A stretch of 44,458 bases of DNA, taken from the NCBI RefSeq assembly GCF_000817785.2, contig NZ_JTCM02000052.1, positions 1-44,458 of the forward strand, read 5' to 3'. Source of the DNA: Hassallia byssoidea VB512170. GTDB taxonomy: Bacteria > Cyanobacteriota > Cyanobacteriia > Cyanobacteriales > Nostocaceae. The position numbers and the translations under genes were made by a program. The notes below the pieces were generated by a model. It was not told where the DNA came from and did no database searches. It was given only the letters and a program-made list of their open reading frames with translations. Shown piece after piece: positions 41,460 through 44,458 of this stretch (the first letter of the stretch is position 1; every line of letters begins with the position of its first letter).

Positions 41460-44132
41460 TTACTCAACCTCCTCATTAACCGGGAACCTGTCAATAAGCT
41501 GCATTGCCCGATGAGCATTGCGGCGCAACGATTCCGGCAGATGGGGGACGTGGGGTATCTGCGATAATAAATCTAAAGTCCGGCGCAGCAACCTGACTAC
41601 ATCACCTTCATCTAAAGTGGTATGTTCGCACAGTTCTGTCCACGGCATACCCAGTGCCCATTGTTCGATTATGGCAATTAACTCAAATTCCAACCAAATA
41701 GGCAACGCCACGCTATACCGGCGTTGTAATTGAAACATCTGGCGGCGAATTCCCCGCAATTTTCCTAATGTTTCTACTACTTCATCACTTAAGTTGAAGT
41801 GTACTTTACTATCTGGACGTGGAGTTTCTGTCACCAAAGCCGCAGCTGCTGCTGCTAAATGGTGCGGATCTAAATTATCCAACTCCCCACTGGCAAGCGC
41901 CAAACCCAACCACAATTCATTTTCTCCGCGCATAGCGGCAGCGATTTGCCCTAATTGAGTTGGGACTAAGTTAACCAATGCGTTAAAATGTTGCAAAATT
42001 TCGATTAAGTTGACAAATTCTTCCCAATGACGTTGGGATTGTTGCTCAACTTGTTCCTGCATCAGTTGAATTTCGGCTTCGAGTTCGACACAGCGGGCTT
42101 TGCGTTTAAAAAGTGCTGGGAGATTGCCGGCTTGATGTATAGGATGAGCTTCTATTTGCTCTTGAATCGCGGCTGTGCGGCTAAGTTGTTCGGCTACTTC
42201 TGGTGGTAGTTGCACAAACTCGCTCGGATCGGGAATTATAGAAGCGATCGCTGCTGTTTGTTCATTCCCCCGGCGTGACTGTCCTGGTTTTAAAGGCATT
42301 TCCGGCGGTGGTAACAAATCAGCTTCAACTTGAATTCGCGGTAGTTCCGCATACAAATCCACGACATCCCCAGTCGTCGCTACATACCAGCGGTTATCTT
42401 GCCCCAAGCATACCAAGTAAGGCGATTGACCGGAGCCTGGGGTTTTTCCCACCAACACCGCTGTTACAGGTGTAGATACGGGAATATTCTTCCCCTTCAA
42501 ACCTAAAAGCGTCCCCGACACTGCAAAGCTCAACATCATGCCCAATTCTTCTTGCCTATCTGACTGAGCCTGTTCTTGCAGAGTTTTCAAAATTTGCCTT
42601 TCTACTTTTAGCCGTTGGCGCAATTTCTCATAAACAGCAATTTCCTTTTCATCTACTGCGGCTATTTGCGCCTGAAGTTGTGCCAATTCTGCTTGCAGTT
42701 CGCCAATCTCATCATAATCTGGTCTTAAATGCAACGTCGCCATATACTGCCCAAAACTGCGCTCTATCAATTCCTTGGCTTCTTCCAAGGTGTGAGTTTG
42801 CAATAAGTTCAGTACCATCCCGTAACTTGGTGTAAATTGGCTCACCAAAGGGTCAGGTTTAGATGTTGCTAGATATGCCGCTTCTTTGGCTCCTTCAAAC
42901 GGAGTTTGCAACGTCACCACGTAACCTTGCTTGTCCATCCCCCGGCGTCCGGCTCTTCCCGCCATTTGCAGAAATTCGGAAGCGTTTAACAAACGGTGTC
43001 CGGTGTCGGTACGCTTGGAAAGGGTGGAAATCACAGTTGTCCGGGCTGGCATGTTAATTCCTGCTGCCAATGTCTCGGTAGCAAAGACTACCTTAATCAG
43101 TCCTTGCTGAAAAAGTTCTTCTACCAAGACTTTCCACGCTGGTAAAATTCCCGCATGGTGTGCGGCAATTCCCCTGTATAAAGGGGCAATTTGTCCAGAA
43201 CGTCCGGCATCGGGATTGCGAGCTAAAAAATCGTCAATTTGCCGTCGCAACACTTGGGACTCGTCATTATCCACCAGCCACAAATCACCCACCTCAGCCA
43301 CTGCTTTATCACATCCCCGACGGCTGAAGATAAAGTAAATTGCGGGTAGCATATCCCTTTGCTGTAGCTGGCTCAGGGTGTATTCTATGCTGGGAGCTTC
43401 TGGTCTACCACCTCTACCTCTATCGGACGATCCCCTTTTTACCCTTTTAACTAAGCGGGGGTTGATTTTATTTTTGCTTTCGTTTAACAAGGGAAACAAC
43501 CCCTTGGGATTGCCAAAGTTAAATTCTAAGGGGACTGGGCGAAAATCAGAGTAAATCAGGTCAGTCGGACCGTGAACTTGATTTAGCCAGTCGGTGAGTT
43601 GGTCACTGTTAGCAACTGTGGCGGAAAGGGCTACGAGTTGAACTTCACGGGGGCAATAGATAATCGATTCTTCCCAAACTGTGCCCCGTTGACGGTCGTT
43701 CATATAGTGGCACTCATCCAGCACCACCACCTCAACGTCTACTAATGAGGTGCCGACTTGCCCAATGGGTGTGCCATAGAGCATATTTCGGAAAATTTCT
43801 GTAGTCATGACTACAATCGGCGCATCTCTGTTAACAGAGATATCGCCAGTTAATAGTCCGACGAGATCGGAACCGAATTTCAAACGAAAATCACGTAACT
43901 TTTGATTTGACAGCGCCTTTAGAGGCGTCGTGTAAAATACACGTTTACCCCGCGACAAAGCGCGATAAATAGCGTATTCCCCGATTAAAGTTTTGCCGCT
44001 GCCAGTGGGCGCACAGACAACAACGGAGCTTCCAGCGTTCAGCGAGGCGATCGCATCCTTCTGAAATTGATCCAACTCAAAGGGAAATATCGTATGCGGG
44101 TCAAGTTCTGAAGACAGCGCAGGATAATTCAC
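41460..44132 (-). CDS. Ski2-like DExH-box RNA helicase
   Basis: The protein (890 residues from this start) is a superfamily 2 helicase of the Ski2/Mtr4 type: APTGSGKT (motif I), TPLKALSNQK (Ia), LDECHYM (motif II, DECH), ALSATVAN (III), VFATETLAAGINMPA and QMAGRAGRRGMD (V and VI). The C-terminal half has coiled coils and a DSHCT-like helical end. It should unwind structured RNA, in RNA decay or maturation. An ATG at 44216 is in frame but lies in a repeat and would put a promoter-like TTGACA/TATAGT region inside the gene. The GTG at 44132, giving VNYPALSSELD, fits relatives as I remember them. Either start shares the same stop. Confidence 0.9.
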   Translation of the reverse strand: MNYPALSSELDPHTIFPFELDQFQKDAIASLNAGSSVVVCAPTGSGKTLIGEYAIYRALSRGKRVFYTTPLKALSNQKLRDFRLKFGSDLVGLLTGDISVNRDAPIVVMTTEIFRNMLYGTPIGQVGTSLVDVEVVVLDECHYMNDRQRGTVWEESIIYCPREVQLVALSATVANSDQLTDWLNQVHGPTDLIYSDFRPVPLEFNFGNPKGLFPLLNESKNKINPRLVKRVKRGSSDRGRGGRPEAPSIEYTLSQLQQRDMLPAIYFIFSRRGCDKAVAEVGDLWLVDNDESQVLRRQIDDFLARNPDAGRSGQIAPLYRGIAAHHAGILPAWKVLVEELFQQGLIKVVFATETLAAGINMPARTTVISTLSKRTDTGHRLLNASEFLQMAGRAGRRGMDKQGYVVTLQTPFEGAKEAAYLATSKPDPLVSQFTPSYGMVLNLLQTHTLEEAKELIERSFGQYMATLHLRPDYDEIGELQAELAQLQAQIAAVDEKEIAVYEKLRQRLKVERQILKTLQEQAQSDRQEELGMMLSFAVSGTLLGLKGKNIPVSTPVTAVLVGKTPGSGQSPYLVCLGQDNRWYVATTGDVVDLYAELPRIQVEADLLPPPEMPLKPGQSRRGNEQTAAIASIIPDPSEFVQLPPEVAEQLSRTAAIQEQIEAHPIHQAGNLPALFKRKARCVELEAEIQLMQEQVEQQSQRHWEEFVNLIEILQHFNALVNLVPTQLGQIAAAMRGENELWLGLALASGELDNLDPHHLAAAAAALVTETPRPDSKVHFNLSDEVVETLGKLRGIRRQMFQLQRRYSVALPIWLEFELIAIIEQWALGMPWTELCEHTTLDEGDVVRLLRRTLDLLSQIPHVPHLPESLRRNAHRAMQLIDRFPVNEEVE

Positions 44133-44458
44133 GTATGGGACATTTGCAACCAGTCTGTTTACTATATTAACGGCTATTTTGTCAACTTTGTCAGGAGGGA
44201 ATGGGGAATTGGGCATTGGGCCCTATCGCAATGGGCAATGGGCCCTATCGCAATGGGCAATTGTTTAATGGGCAATGGGAGATTTTTTCCATGCCCCATG
44301 CCCCATGCCCCATGACGGCAGGTGCTCCACGCAGGTGATCCCCAAGACCGCACTGCCTCCCCCATGCCCCATGCCCAAGGACGTGAACCTGGACAAAAAT
44401 GGACAGGCTTCATCTTGCAGGTTCGTTGGGCATCGCGGATCTTTAAAACAAGCCTGTC
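44133..44458. other. Leader of the helicase gene and repeats to the window end
   Basis: 44150-44195 is AT-rich and holds TTGACA and TATAGT-like boxes on the minus strand. 44200-44380 is repeat. 44380-44458 is unique sequence with no recognised gene. Confidence 0.45.
44200..44378. repeat. Tandem and STRR-like repeats 5' of the helicase gene
   Basis: AATGGGCCCTATCGC units and AATTGTTTAATGGGC appear in the same direction as at 41267-41459, followed by CATGCCC tandem units (period 7 to 8) around 44290-44378. The helicase gene is thus bracketed by directly repeated repeat clusters. Confidence 0.8.

Overview
The window is chromosomal DNA of a cyanobacterium, most likely a filamentous, heterocyst-forming type (Nostocales). 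Signs are the frequent GCGATCGC (HIP1) octamers, several families of short intergenic repeats (REP-like, MITE-like and STRR-like), a multi-GAF kinase with phytochrome and cyanobacteriochrome motifs, and cyanobacterial-style conserved genes (DUF2358, Tll0287-like, ArsA with a C-terminal Hsp20-like domain). No rRNA, tRNA, CRISPR array or intact transposase was seen.

Layout. 1-10.4 kb holds mostly household and hypothetical genes: a Tll0287-like heme protein, an overlapping GHMP kinase and GalU-type nucleotidyltransferase pair, a GNAT acetyltransferase, leuS, a frameshifted Rpn-family nuclease, a CesT/YbjN-like protein, a DUF2358 protein and an ArsA/GET3 ATPase. 10.8-20.6 kb holds a large bilin-type GAF histidine kinase meeting dnaN tail to tail, an RtcB ligase, a PEP-CTERM protein remnant, a MerR regulator and a Cu+ P-type ATPase carrying an in-frame repeat insertion. 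20.6-21.3 kb is repeat-rich and includes a 21-bp minisatellite.

21.3-30.1 kb is a dense set of iron-dependent oxidative enzymes: three Rieske oxygenases, two ferritin-like diiron oxygenases, two membrane fatty-acid-hydroxylase/sterol-desaturase proteins, a 2Fe-2S ferredoxin and a GNAT-like protein. There is no PKS, NRPS or terpene synthase beside them. A hexapeptide acyltransferase and a GH3-type adenylating enzyme at 38.5-40.8 kb may belong to the same pathway. I consider this an undescribed candidate tailoring pathway acting on a membrane or lipid-like substrate.

30.0-38.1 kb, all on the minus strand, looks like a MoxR-vWA-partner (VMAP-type) conflict or signalling system. In transcription order it encodes a coiled-coil protein with a degenerate STAND-like NTPase domain, a MoxR AAA+ ATPase, a membrane-spanning protein with a beta-propeller between two TM helices and a C-terminal CoxE-like vWA domain, and a polytopic pentapeptide-repeat protein with a conserved cyanobacterial N-terminal domain. 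The topology suggests an envelope sensor whose state reaches a cytosolic MoxR/vWA pair.

40.9-44.5 kb holds a small secreted cysteine protein and a Ski2-like DExH helicase flanked by 15-bp-unit repeats. Throughout the window small repeats abut or supply gene ends, and two genes carry repeat-derived sequence inside their reading frames.
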